Positions 47,976 through 61,100 of a DNA stretch of 64,000 bases are shown here, piece by piece. Position numbers and translations under genes: made by a program. The stretch's first letter is position 1, and each line of letters begins with the position of its first letter. The stretch covers positions 45,432,821 through 45,496,820 of the forward strand of contig OX344750.2 in NCBI GenBank assembly GCA_947034885.2, read 5' to 3'. The DNA is from Thuidium tamariscinum (taxonomy: Eukaryota > Streptophyta > Bryopsida > Hypnales > Thuidiaceae). The notes beneath the pieces are model-generated. The model was not told where the DNA came from. It was given only the letters and a program-made list of their open reading frames with translations, and ran no database searches.

Positions 47976-50900
47976 ACACACAAATACCATTCCTACTATT
48001 TTGCAAACCTTTAGTCATTAAATGTCACAACCTCTTGAGTCTTTTTAATGTATTTTTAATATTTGAAACCTTTATTGAAATCTTTACGTGGTGTAATTCA
48101 ATTTTGTTTTGAAATATGCTATTCTAATATGAGCTCAAGGTACTAACTACTCCAAAGAGGTGCTCCAAGTACATTGAATTTTTTATTTTTGCACTAGACC
48201 AAGTGCACTATTTGTTTAGGTAAAATTTTTTTTATCTCAAATTTTATAATATTAGTGTAATAATTTTTCATGACTTTTCGTGCAAGGCTTTGTATTGTAA
48301 AAACATTCAATTTGGTACCAAATGGTATATAGTGTCAGTACATTTTCTATCTATAACACCTCCAAGACCTCCAAAGATCTTTGAACACATGTAACAACTG
48401 ACCATTCACATACATTGTTATCATAGTCTAGATGTTGAATTTTCTAGGTAGATGAAAGTGAAAAAAATAATAATACAAATTTACTTCAATACAAATGCAA
48501 GCTTAATTTCTTGTTTTTATTTAATTTTCAAAATTAACAAAAAATCAAACATTTCAACTACCTTCAAATATTATACAAATAATTCAAAATGTTAGAAGAA
48601 CCAATGCATTTGAAGGTCAAAGGGTGAAAGAATGGGAGGGTGAAGAAATATACTCAAAATATTATCAAATGAAAATGGTAACTATTAGAGTTTGAAGGGT
48701 TATTACTTCAAATTTTTTATTGGTATTACTAACAAATGTCCATCTAAAAAATAAAATTGGGCCATAAGTAGCCCCCCTCCCCTTTCCCCTTAACAAGTTT
48801 GAGATTTTTATGCACATGATTAGTGAGCGCATATTTAAATAACAAAGTGCAAAAATGTTCATGATATGACATAGTTTACCAAAATTACCATATAAAAGGG
48901 TTACCATGTTTGTCAAATGAGTGCTTGATTAGGTTATTTAAGGCATCTTTGATGGAAAATAGAAATTATGTGCACACCAAATATATCTTTATTTGAGTCT
49001 TTATCCATTTTGAATAGGTACAAGATAACTCCAATTTCAACATTAGTAAGAGAAAACAAACCACTTTAAATGGTAGATAATGGACAAAAATGATAGTGGC
49101 CCTAGCAAATTACACATACCGATGAACATTTCACTCTAATTTGCATTTGGAGTGTCAATGGCCAAATCTTTCTTTGGTAATGGTGATTTGCAAAGACCTC
49201 CATAATTTCTAACTTCCATCTTGCTTTTGAAGTGTTTTTTGAATGTCTAAATTTGGATTTTTCCTATGCCTATTTTAAAGACTTTTGGATGCATTTCCAA
49301 TGATAGTATTTTTAAGTTATAATTATATATGAGTCAAAAGATAGAAATACATTTAGAAGGCCAATATATAGGTTGGATTGAGAATGATCTTGTTACACAC
49401 TAGGTTTACAAACTATATTTTACATTAAGGATGATATGTGTGCAATTCAAAATGTCTCAACAATCAATTGGCAAGGAAAATTAGAGCTTATATGAAACAT
49501 TAACACACTTAAAAGGTCTCCAAAAACTTTTGCATTGGTGGCAAAAATTTATGAATAAAGAAATTTGGACATCTTTGAGTTGTAAGCTTTAAGGACATGT
49601 AGTATTTTATAATTCAATAATAAGTGTAGTGACTAGGTTACTCCATTGGTTATAGCTTGTCCAATGGTCCAACTGCTCTAAGTTACAACCGGGTTGTTCA
49701 TATATACTTTGTAAGGAAAAACAAAGTCTTTTATTTCACTTCTACTATCCTTGCTCACATTCACTCACTCACCATTTTTCATTTATACTAAACAATCTTT
49801 CTCACTCACATTCTAATGACTTTGAAGGTAAGTGATGACATGCAAGAGTTAGATGTATAGAGATCTAATTTTTATCACTAGATATGAACTTTTTGTAGCT
49901 TGACCCCTTAAAGTGACATAGTTAGATAATCCTATTTCCATTCAATGATCAATGACCATTGATATATAGCCTAATTGTACTTACACTTTCTAATAGTTAT
50001 TGTCCACTCAACCAAAGTATAAACAAGATGAGTGGTTGATTTAATGGTTGTGTAAAGGATCAATGTAGTAGATAAGATTAACACTTTGATTGTTTTAGAA
50101 TCCAATGTTGTGATCCTATAATATTTAAAAAGCTCAATTGTAAAACATTGTGTTTTGATACTAGTGTACTTGACAATAATGTCATGTCCTCAATTAACTT
50201 CATACCATACTTACAAGTGCAAAATGTATATATATTGAATTATAGTCCATAATGAGATTTTTGCATGATTTAATGAGCATGTACAAACAATTGCCCTTGC
50301 CACTCATTACTTGCATCCCTTATAGAACTAGAACCTTGTGAGGCAAGATAATGTTAATGCATAGCAAAGTGATACTGTGTGTTTCAAAATTAGACTAGTG
50401 TTTCCTTTGTATTTTCCAAATGAAATACTATCTTTTAAAGATTGAAGCTGTACAAGCAATCAATGAAATACAAAGGAAGAATACCTACAAATATACAATA
50501 TATAGGGATATAATAGTATAGTATACTATACAATAATTCAAGAATGTCTCATATCATTTCCTAGTAATGAAAATGATATACCATCTAGGTCATTGATTAC
50601 CTATCATTCTAAGCTTTTTTTATCCCTAGATGCCCAATGTACTAGAATTTGGTGTTTGCAAAACTTTGAAATTAAATGAAACCTAACCAAGTTGCTATTT
50701 TTAGTAGTTTATATTTTAGAAAACTTCTTTTTAAAGTCTAATTTTAGTATCAAAAATCTGATTTTGAAAAAATAATTGATTATGATTTTTCTATTCAAGA
50801 TTTTATGCAAGGGTTTCCAATGCAATCTTGACTTCCTATAGTGTTGAGGGCTCTTGGGAGTGAGCCTCAAATACACTAGAGCTTGGAGAAAATATTACAT

Positions 50901-51540
50901 TAAGAAAATTCTAGAAAATTTTAGAGTGGATTTTGAAAAGCTATAAATTAATTAGGAATATACATGTTAGGCCCTTTATCTTCATATTTAGATATGACAT
51001 GTGAATAGAATATCAAAAGATTTCAACTCACTTTTACAATTTTGAAACCCTCATAACAAAAATTATAATATTTCAATCCATAAATGATATTGTTGTGTTT
51101 TCTTTTCCTCAAGTGATCTGTAAGATATCTAGTCTAGATTTGTACAATCACATTTTTTTTTAAATTGATAAAACTTATCAAAATGTTGACTTTTAGTTCA
51201 ATTTAGAGCAAATTCCAAGAAGCTCAAAAAAAGTGTTGGACACTTACGGGTTAACCTACAGGAGTGGACATTTTCAACCATTCAATATAGGCTTTGAATT
51301 GGACATGTGAATTTTGAAAAAATAAACTATGGATTACAATGGAGCTTCATAAGATTTGTTTATATTTCTTCAATGGATGGTTTAAGAACCAAACTTGGTT
51401 CATTCCTAACTAAGTGACTATGTGTCTACTAATTTAATTCAAAATTAGGATTCATTGTTCAACTCATAGGCCCTTGGAAACCCATCCATGCATAGTTTGA
51501 AAAAAAATCAGGGTTTGTTCAAAAACTAGCATTGCAACAT
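47976..51540. other. AT-rich intergenic DNA, no gene
   Basis: About 3.5 kb with no frame longer than about 83 codons, no recognised domain and no clear inverted termini. It may hold old unrecognisable repeats. Confidence 0.45.
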
Positions 51541-51848
51541 GTGTAAAATAATTGAAATGGTTTCTAAAAGTGCCCCTTTCTAAATCTGAAATGAATGCTT
51601 GACTTATCATTATTTCAGATTTTTCAATACTTGTAAGGAGGGATCACAAGTTCACAACCTATACCAGATTGTGTTTAAAAATTCATAACTAATTCAATAA
51701 TGCTTCAAAAAATATGAAACGACTCGTGTTAAATTCCTCATCTATTTTTCTTTGACTGAAAAATAAAGTAAAAATATTTTCATCTCAGGAGATACATGAA
51801 AAAGGCGGACCAGCCCTTAGATGAGCGGTTTCTGAGCCTCCTCCCTTA
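51540..51848. repeat. Diverged TA-MITE, opposite orientation (copy 6)
   Basis: Reverse-complement core (TTCATAACTAATTCAATAATGCTTCAAAAAATATGAAACGA) and end (GGACCAGCCCTTAGATGAGCGGTTTCTGAGCCTCCTCCCTTA) of the family at 13185. The AGGGAGGAGG terminus with TA survives at the right; the left end is unclear. Confidence 0.65.
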
Positions 51849-52362
51849 CAACATTTTGCAAGGCAGCTGGAAAAGGGAGCGACAGTACCTTCTCTGTATC
51901 CTTTCTGACAACCCCGGTTGGTTCCGAGCTGACGACATAGGGCTAAAGTATCTTACAGATTCCAAAGGACAGTGTCAGTGTTGCACGTCCCATCAAAATT
52001 CCTTGAAAACTTCGTCATTGCGGTAAAACATCGAGACCATTGTTCGGACGCAAATACTGGAAAGAGAATATCTGTACTTGGGCAAATGGGGGGTTAGGTT
52101 AGCCCCCGGAGAGAGCTCCTGTGGCGGAACAAGCTCCACAATCAAGAGGCAGAACAAACGCTTTAATCATGCCGATATTGGAACACTACCCGCAGTTAAA
52201 CAAGCTTTTTCTTTGACCTTTCAAAGTTCTAATGGAGTGGGACTGCCTCGCTTCCCTTCTCTCTATTCCTGAACCTAACCTGGCTTTAGACAAGGTTCAC
52301 GGTTGAAGATCCGGAACTTACCTATTGTGAGGATTACCGTATAAAACAATATTTACGAAGCC

Positions 52363-55281
52363 CTACAAACGTGTACAGGAGAGGTCAAAGTCATCAGGCG
52401 CATGATTCAAAAGCCATGTACTGAGAGTTCTTTTTGAGTCTAAGCTGTTCATAGACGCCAATTCGTACATGCTGCACAAATTAAGAACCATCGTCTCATT
52501 CAAAGTGGATCGAGGACTAGCTTGCAGTGAGTCCTCGAGGACGGATGTTGCACCAACAAGCTCCCGCTGATACATCAAACAAAGTGCCTGCCAAACACAA
52601 GTGCGGGTGCTTAGTACCACATTTTACTGAGTTACTGACGAGTCTATACCAGTGCAGAGTCAATAACACTTTTCGTAAAAAACAAGAAATAGTCCGATAA
52701 AAATAGTGAATCACTGATTGCATTCATGAAAATATTTACACGTCTAGCAGTATGCAATTGAACAGAGCATGTAGGGCAACTTTACAAGGCAAGGCTATAC
52801 ATTTGACACTCGATAAACATGTATATGAATAGCTCACCTTGTTGTTTGCAGAAACCGTGTCATAAGGGCTTCTACTCAAGACAGTGGTAAATTCCTCAAA
52901 GGCCTTGGTGTACTGCTTCTCGGCAAAGTGAAGAAGGCCCCGATTTCGTCCTGCCATGTTTAAGAGCTTCTCGTCCACCGTATCTGAGAGAAGCGCATCC
53001 ACCTTAGAGAAGGTTTGCTGAGCTCCCCCAAGGTCACCTAGCTGGAGCTGAATATAACCTACCTTTGACAGGAGATCTGCATCTGTAGGGGACCTGCGGG
53101 AAAACTGGTGTCATAATCAAATATACTCTGGAAAAACTAACAATCCTTACCCATCAGAAAATAATGTGAACACTAAGTGCAGACTTCAACTAACCTGGCC
53201 AGGAGCTGATTCATCCACTGCAGCGCCACAATGTACTGCTTCTGAAATAAATGATGACCCACAAGGGCATACACAACAGTGTCCTTCCGCTTCATCCACG
53301 TGAGAACCAGCTTTCCTTTAACAGTGGTATCACTAGCCATGAACTCCCCAAAGTCTTCTTCCTCTTCGGTCGTACCAACCTCCTCCACAAGAGTCTCCTC
53401 GCCAGAGTCTTCCCTTTCAGCAGGAGCATCCTCAGCCATATCAACATCCTCGTTGGAAGGGGAGTCAGTAACGGCTTGTCCTAACGGCAACGAAGAATCT
53501 TCAGTGTCAGATCCAATCGATTGCAAAGATTCGACCTGGTCACACACACATGACTTATGAGTTATGATGAAAAAAAGTAGGCTCAGATTGGAAGAGATTT
53601 GAATCAGTAGAGAGTTGCAAAAGAATTAGAGGTAACGCAAGCTATCTCAAAGTGTCATATCGCAACCTAAACAAGTGAAAAAAAGAGACTCTTAAGACGT
53701 GTTTCAACTATAACTAGTGTGCCCGGAGCCGTTGCCACAATCAAAATCAAAGTAAAAGTGATTTTCTAATTTTTTTAATCCATAAAAACTTTGAAATTCA
53801 ATAACTTTCACGCTGTAGATCCAAACGCCACAAAACCAAGCCCGTGCACCCCTCCTCGCCGAGAACTTTCCGACGGTAGCAAGAACGCAATTGGGGGACG
53901 CGCGGTCCGGGAGATCTCAACGTGACAAACAAAACAAATTTAAAAAAAAAAAAAAAAAAAGCCTATCTTAAGGTTTAGATAACTGAAAGATCAACGAGCA
54001 GCACATTTCCTTATGATGATGCACAAGTTATGAGAACTTACTCTCGAATTGCAAAAATCCAAGAGAGCATACAGCCGTTCTATAGTGGTAGCCGTTTGCC
54101 CATTGCGATGAGGAAGCTCAGCGTGCATCCATCTCAGCGCAAAAGGCACCATTGAGCCTGTAATAGAGAAACGAAGGAATCAACGAGCAAGGCAAATACA
54201 AAAACTCACTTACTGAGCTGCATCTGCAAAAGTTTTCAGCGAGCAAAACGTTTCTGGAGTCCACGATTTCTGACCCCCAAAAGGTTACCTGACTTATCAG
54301 GATACACCGAAGGATACTCTTCATAACGATATTTCGTAGAATCGAGATCTCCCACAGCTGCCAATTCATCCGCAGCAGCACCATAACTTCGAAGCTTCAT
54401 TAAAGCCAGGAGATGATAAGTAGCGTAGTTTAGCTCTTCAACTGGCGTCGTCAAAGAGCCCCGTGCCTTTGAACCCTTCACCCTGTCAACTAACACTCTC
54501 CATGCCCCTTGTCTCTGCACCACAAATAGGAGAAAACGTTTAAAAGCGCCATTCCTTGAAGCCCAACGCAACCATAATCCACAAGTTCCCCGCAGCAGTC
54601 CATACTTAATCAAAACTTCAGATCAAACCCACGAACCACTGCATAGGAGATACACAAACAACCCAGAGAACTAGTTGCAAATGCGTTGAGAGTGAATGCT
54701 GAAAGACAGGACAAAGACACAGACACGAGTTATACCGCGAGCTTGCGTAAGCTGGGAAGCTCAGAAGAGGCTTGAAACGAGCGGCTGCCATAAGAGAGGG
54801 GACTGGGGTTCTGTGCAGCAGGTCTAGCAGAAGTAACAGCCTCCGGGGAATTTGAGAAAGTTTGTGTTGTGGAAGACGCGGATGCAGTTGGGAACTTCGA
54901 CGGGGACACACCGTCTTCTTCGTCCTCGTCACTGAGAGGATGGTTACCCATGAGGGGATGCTTCACAGCCTCCGTTGCGCCATTCCCCTCTTCAGCATGG
55001 AACAATCCCCACGGCTGGCCAAAATTGGATATAAAGCTTGGCTTTGGAGAGGTCAAAGATGCAGATCGCGTTGCCGAAGAGGGTGAAACTGGGGTAGTAG
55101 ACAGTGGCGACTTAACCTTCCCGTCATTAGCAACCTCGTGAGCAGGTTTGAAAGAGAGAGAAGATATGTCTTGCAATGGGGACGTGGTCGATGCAGGTGG
55201 TCGAGGAATCCGTAAAGGGTCCGCCATAAAAGTCTCGAAATTGTCCCCCGACGTTGCAGACGAGGGAGAATGCTCTTCCAT
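52363..55281 (-). CDS. TRAPPC12: TRAPPC12-like subunit of the TRAPP tethering complex
   Basis: Probable cytosolic/Golgi-associated subunit of a TRAPP complex (TRAPPIII-type in animals) acting in vesicle tethering. Six exons on the minus strand: 55281-54736, 54514-54289, 54157-54042, 53535-53195, 53093-52838, 52587-52363. All introns are GT-AG with consistent phase, giving 569 residues. Residues 1-182 are Ser/Pro-rich and probably disordered. About 183-296 carry the family core, including VEELNYATYHLLALMKLR and GSMVPFALRWMHAELPHR (258-275). About 297-360 form an acidic linker. Residues about 365-569 are TPR-type helices (VALQWMNQLLAR, VGYIQLQLGDLGGAQQTF, GLLHFAEKQYTKAFEEF, NETMVLNLCSMYELAS), ending DDFDLSCTRL like the animal C-terminus. 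The start is the first ATG of a long GC-rich exon. The C-terminal order and motifs make the assignment strong; the N-terminal extension is less conserved. Confidence 0.93.
53700..53965. repeat. Dispersed repeat V, GC-rich copy inside a TRAPPC12 intron
   Basis: It lies in the 506-bp intron between exons 3 and 4. It shares its order of words with 17390-17640 and 56740-57080 (AACTTTCACGCTGTAGATCCAAACGCCA, a CCTCCTCGCCGAGAACTTTCC block, GGGGGACGCGCGGTCCGGGAGATCTC, AACAAAACAAA) and is far richer in C and G. It ends in a run of about 18 A on the plus strand (53942-53959). Confidence 0.65.
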
Positions 55282-55870
55282 GATGAAACTGCGAGCGTCT
55301 CAATGGGACATAATAGCGCCTCCTATACTCAATTGCATCTCCCCAGTCTCCAAACTGTCCTTTTTAGACACAGGGAACTCCAATACCGTCCTAGCAATCG
55401 TTCAATACAAGGCACAAAAACCCTAAATTAAAACCGGATAGCCTAATAATTTAACTCGGAGCACACAAAAACCCTAAATTAATACGGAAACTGATTTAAA
55501 CTCGGAGCACACAAAAACTAAACAAGAGATCCCGTAACCTGAAATCCATTCATTCCACCATAAAACGCCATAAACACACAAAATTCATGAAACTAGGGTT
55601 AGGGGAACTTACAACAAATCAGCACTCGGTCAGGAATCTGCTCCAATCTGAATGTATAGCTTCGCAAAACCGCAATTTATTCCGTCATCCTCGTCGATCT
55701 GCACCCCCGAAATCCTGAACGCACCAGCGACCCACCGAACGATCCCTAATTGGTCCCAATCTCCTTCACGAGAAAAAGAACCTAATCATTTGTGCAGCAA
55801 CGAAGGACAGGAGCTACGCAACGGGCCCCGCTAGTCCGAAACAGAAATGGCTATGCGATCATCGAAATAA
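55282..55870 (-). promoter_or_regulatory. 5' region of the TRAPPC12-like gene, telo-boxes and possible 5'-UTR intron
   Basis: AAACCCTAA telo-box words occur twice in plus-strand orientation (55416-55430 and 55466-55480) inside a duplicated phrase of about 50 bp (ACTCGGAGCACACAAAAA..), with AGGGTTAGGG at 55595-55604. A good minus-strand donor GTAAGT at 55612-55607 and an acceptor-like TTTTAATTTAG near 55424 would make a 5'-UTR intron of about 190 bp. This is plausible but unproven. Confidence 0.35.
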
Positions 55871-55871
55871 T

Positions 55872-56053
55872 TCAAGTGAATTTTGAGCGACCAGTGTGAG
55901 AAACGTGGTCCTGCTTGGCAATGGCGATGATGGAGTTCATGTTTTCGGAGCAATTTTGAAATTCCTGCAACAAAGACTGCATAACTTGAGCCGAAGGTCG
56001 AGCAGAGCAATGCACGTTCCTAACGTTCCCCAAAACCTTCTCAAGTTCCTTTC
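55872..56053 (-). other. Possible unrecognised exon fragment
   Basis: On the minus strand one frame reads KELEKVLGNVRNVHCSARP, then AQVMQSLLQEFQNCSENMNSI and AIAKQDHVSHTGRSKFT and a stop at 55872. The composition looks like a helical protein rather than repeat noise, but no start or upstream exon was found and the family is not recognised. It could be a gene fragment or chance. Confidence 0.25.
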
Positions 56054-56169
56054 AACACGTACTATGCCCTGTGCCATTGTCACAGTATAATAAAATATAA
56101 AATAAAAATAAAAATAAAAATCATTTTGTAATTCATAACAATTTCGAAATTCAATATCTTTTCTATCCA

Positions 56170-56455
56170 GTCTTTCAAAAAAATTTAAGGGAAATGCTAA
56201 AGAGGCAATATAAAATGTTATAGTGGTGCTCCAAATTTCAACATTCATCTACATATATTGGATATGAAATATCACATTAGTACATATCATATAGCCATAA
56301 TTATTGTTTTATCTATAATTTGGTGATTTCATCAAAGGTATTTTTTTGATTTGAAGTTTTTGTGATTTCATCTAAGATTTTATTGTTTATGTTCTAACAT
56401 CATGGTACTAGGTCCACTAATTTGGTGCAAATTGACAACAAATTGTTGGAAGAAA
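56170..56455. repeat. Dispersed repeat S, copy 2 (inverted)
   Basis: Reverse-complement match to 36185-36480, with TAGTGGTGCTCCAAATTTCAACATTCAT as the clearest shared stretch. The open frame 55937-56248 on the minus strand starts inside it and is not considered a gene. Confidence 0.55.
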
Positions 56456-56739
56456 CGACCTTGTTTCTACTATTGGAATTGGAATGCCCTTCTTCATTGT
56501 TTCTAATATGAATGGAACAAAGTTTACACACCCTTTGTTGTTGAGGACTTTTCAATGATACTATGAATGCAGCCAAGGGACATATAGTTTTGGAGATCTC
56601 ATAGTAACTAAACAAAATAAATGAACAACTTAAGTTAATGTATATGTAGAGACTAATAATCACCTCTATTGCAATTGGGCATATGTTAATGTACTTTATT
56701 ACTATTAGATGACAAATTCAATTATACTTGTGTAGCCCT

Positions 56740-57080
56740 ATGCCATTGGTCCTTAACTAAAAAACCATAACTTTTACACCATATGTCCAAACACTATAAA
56801 ACAAAATTTGTGCACCTCTCTTCATGAGAGCTTTCTAATGGTAGTAAGTACAACTCTAGGGAATGCATGGTCTAAAAGGTGCATAATTTAGGAGAATTTA
56901 AGATCCATTAATATCTAAAAAATCTAAGCTTTCTACATTGTATGTTTAAATCTTGTGAAACAAAGTCTATGCACCTCTCTTCACAAAGAGCTTTCTAATG
57001 GTACATGAACATGACTAGGGGATACACAATTTTGCAAATTTCATTGTAACAAACAAAATAAAGCAAAAAAAAATGTTCTA
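56740..57080. repeat. Dispersed repeat V, AT-rich copies
   Basis: Two tandem-like diverged copies of the V core: TGTGCACCTCTCTTCATGAGAGCTTTCTAATGG near 56810-56840 and TATGCACCTCTCTTCACAAAGAGCTTTCTAATGG near 56970-57003. They are followed by GGGAATGCATGGTCT and GGGGATACACAATTT respectively. Confidence 0.6.
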
Positions 57081-57422
57081 ATTTGATGTGTAGATTGTGC
57101 CTTCATTCCAAGTGAAAGAAGGTTTCAATAAAATAATTCAACAATGTATGATACAATATGAATTTTTAGAGCATTTAAAATTAGATGTACCACAAATCAA
57201 CTTTGATGAGATGCTATACTATAGAGGGTTTGTTCTTAACCACAATATGAGTCTATGATAAAAGAATCTCAACAATGAATTATGCTAAAATCAATTACAA
57301 ATTGATGAAAAAAAATGTCATTGTTTATTCTAATAATAAATTTTTGACACAAGAAAAATTCTTAAACACTATACTTCATAAAACAAGTTTAGAATTATTG
57401 ATTTTATTATCCTTTCCTAAAA

Positions 57423-58153
57423 GGGCAATTGCATGAAAGACTTGTACTATTTTCCGTCACAAGTCTCATGCTGATCTGTTTTTTGACCATAACTTTTGCA
57501 TTTTTGCTCCAAATGACTCAAGATTTCTAGAGAAGGTACTCATAACTATCATACAGCTTACATGATTTTTTGATAATTTTCAAAAATAGTTTAATATAAA
57601 AATAGTACTAGTGATTGAATGTCACATATGACAATTTGGAGGTTTTTAGTACTATGGAATACCTTTTTTTAATGATTTTGAGATGAAATTTAGAGGAGAT
57701 GGTCTTCTAATAGACTTCTAGCTTTCCACAAAAGGATTTTCAAAAATAGTTAATTTTATGTCCTGTGGAGGTCTACAAAGAGAGCTTCATTCTGCTTGTA
57801 TTTTGAAACATATAAAATATTATTTTGGTAGATTCTTTGGTGAATGACCATCTCCATAAAGTTGTTGCAAATTTCCACTTTTTTTTTTAAATTTAATTAT
57901 TTTTACTATTTTTACCTAATTAAAACATAAAGGTATGTATTTTCTTGAGATTTGGCACTTTTCCAGTTCTCCTACTTAGAAAATTTTCCTATACAATTCC
58001 TTTTGTAGGTACCTTTGTCTTAAAGGTGTATACATAAGTCATATTTTTTTTTAAATTAAAAAATTATTTTTCTAATTAAATAGTACTCCCGAAAAAGTCA
58101 GGAGTACTATTGCAAAACGCAACAAATAGTACAGGTCTTTCGTGCAATCACCC
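57423..58153. mobile_element. Non-autonomous TIR element E7
   Basis: GGGCAATTGCATGAAAGAC at the left and GTCTTTCGTGCAATCACCC at the right, flanked by AAAA on both sides (57419-57422, 58154-58157). Length 731 bp. Read on the minus strand it parallels E1; its left end also resembles the left end of E5, linking the two subfamilies. Confidence 0.85.
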
Positions 58154-58157
58154 AAAA

Positions 58158-61100
58158 GTCTTGATCTAGAGTGAATCAAAAATTAAAATGTTGAAGATCA
58201 TAATGTTTGATGTATAAGGAATTATGTTTAGTCATATATGCCACACTTTTGCACAAATTCAAATATATTTTAGATTTGTTCATAATGAAATAAAATCCAA
58301 TTATTAGAAAAGAGTTTGATTGTGATTGTACTTCTTCATCTTTAAAAGAATGAAAATGCAATTGATCTCTTAGAGAATTAAATATATATGGAAAATATCA
58401 TACTTGTAATTGCAAAAAATTCTTTGTCCTAAATCATGTCTCCAATTTTCATGAGGTTGTCTTGTTGGTTGTAAATTAGCATTGTATGTCAAAAAGACCA
58501 AAGATTCATACCTTAATATATAATTACATAGATGATTGCCCCCTACAATTGTCCAATTTTCCATCTCACCTTCTATGCCAAAGATTCATACCAAATTTAC
58601 ACGGAAGGTTGATTGCCCAAAAAAATTGTCTAATTCTCCAACTCATTTTGTGTGCCAAAGCATTTTCTAAGCCTAAGTTTGAAATTATTGATCCAACGAA
58701 GATAAAATTTAGAATAAAGGTGGATGTTGCTATTTTAATCCAAAAGGATCAAGTGTTTATTCAATAGATACTTGAAAACTCAAGTAGGGTTGTATGAAGT
58801 CAATTTTCATTAGATGTTCTTGAATTCTTGACACATGATAAATTTTCCTTTTACAATTGTAGCCCCCCTAAATTATCAATCTAATGGCTAGATTGAAAAA
58901 TATTGAGTTGAAAATTTAAGGCAAGTTAGGCAACTATGAGGCAAGCAACTCAACAAAGATTGGTTGAATAATGAAGGCTTGTGCTTGGTAGAAGTGGAAT
59001 TAAGCTTTAAAAACCAAGTATTTGTAGGGGATTAGAAGTCCAATAAGGGTGTTGAAGGTGGTAGGGCATCTGTGAGGTTTGAATGGGCTTAATAGGGCAT
59101 AGACAACATTATGTTGTTTTGCTATAGTCAAGGCCAAATTGCTTTGAAGGGGGGATTTTTAGATGCTACAAATTACTCAAAACATGCTTGATTTGAAATC
59201 AAATTTTGAAAAGTAACTTGAAAACAAAGCCTACCAAGTTGGATCGATGGAATTCTAGAATTATTTCTATAATCACAATATGACTCAAATCTTTCAAAAA
59301 TAATTCAACTTTACTTCAATGAAATTGACAATGCATCAACAAGGTTACAATTAGAAGTGTCAAAGTTTAATACATATTCAAATTGAAAACCCTACTTTGC
59401 CATTATCTACCAATATACACTCCTACAATCATTTATTGAATGCTTCATCCATAATATCAACCATGACAAAACTTTACAAAATCCTAAGAAAACTTTGAAT
59501 TCAAGTTTCAAGGTCTAAATGACATGCAATGAAGCGTTCATTCAATAGAGGAGTTTTTAGCCTCCAAAATATTGTTTCAAGGCCGTTTCCTAAAACTATT
59601 TCTAATACTATAGACCAATCTCTGCTAGTGTGAATTTTTGAATTTTAAAAAAAATTCAAAATTTTTAGAATTTATTAAAAAAATTATTTATTTATTAAAT
59701 CCAAATAAATGTTTTAAAATTATTAATTAATTAATTAATATTATCTGACATGGCAGTTGCTCGATTACATCCTATTGCTAATGTGACAACATTTCCAATG
59801 TTTGTACATCATTCCTAGTCTTGGGAAACTTATAGTCTTCTAAAGGCTCAAATCTACCCTAATGATACAAAGTGAAGACCCACTTTCCAAATAGCAATAG
59901 AATATGCACCTACATCTAATCACTCAATGAAACGCACTAGTGTTCAAGTATAGAAACCTCTTCAACAACATTGAGAACAAAGATGAATACAAGTTAGAGG
60001 CCACAAATAGAAGCTATGAAGTGATAATTGTACAAAGTCAAACACTACATTTTCATTAGCATCTACCAAGTGCACTTGCATTCACTATTTCATTGTTAAT
60101 ATCTTTAATTCTACCAATACAACTTCCTCTTATTTGCTAAAATTTGGTGCCTATAAGAAAAAATGCATCTATAATTTTTGCCTACCTCTATCTTCTTTTC
60201 TCCAACAATTTCTTTTGCAAATGTCCTACATCTATTTAGTAATTCAATCACAAAATAGATATTGTAATTGAGCCGATTTAAACCAAACAATTCCTATAGT
60301 GATGTTGTGAGTGGAAGCTAGAACAAGGGCCTATAATGTCAATGCAATTGAAGACTCTTGTTGATATTTTTGGTAGCTAAATTGAAGCAATGAATGGGAC
60401 ATCCTTTTACAAGAAATTGAATATTCAACTATGGCTAGGTGAACAAGCTAAAGAGAATTGAAGGTGGTGTGTGCTTGGCTAGACAATGCAATTGACAAAC
60501 CTTTGTATGGATACCTAGCATTTTTAGAGTCATATCTTGTTGGGATGTCTATATATACATTTGAAAGAATATTAGGGTTTAAACCTCATGTTAGCTTGGA
60601 TCAAACAATCCTTGTCATGTTCGTTTTAGGATTCAAAATTTGTCCATCAAAACTAGCTAAAATGCAGCTAAGTGTCCTATACAACTACCCTACAACTCTA
60701 GACCTTTCTATTTGCAACAAATTGATTGCCACTAATGTATGTCATTGTTCTAAATCATTACTCTATTGTTTTAGTTGCAAAGTAGTCGTAGAATGAAGTA
60801 TAAAAATTGTTTTAGACCTATAGCAATCATTGAATGGAATATAGGATTATGAGAGTTGTAGCAAAGTTCAAATTTAGAACAAATGTGAGCTATTTTCGAT
60901 TCATTATTCATCACAATTGCTAATGTTGATAAGTTTGTACTCTATAGAATTGACAATGTCAATATGTACTTGCAAAAACAACTAGGAAATGAGTAGATAG
61001 CAATTGCAACTAGAGAATTACAATTAATCATTTCTTAGTTGCATTCTGGTCATTTTCTAGTCATTTCCTAGTCACATCATGGTTGCATCTTAGTTGCACC

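Noticed and set aside
60458-60796. 112-codon plus-strand frame
   Set aside because: The longest frame in an AT-rich 5-kb stretch, but with no domain, no splice partners and no composition shift.
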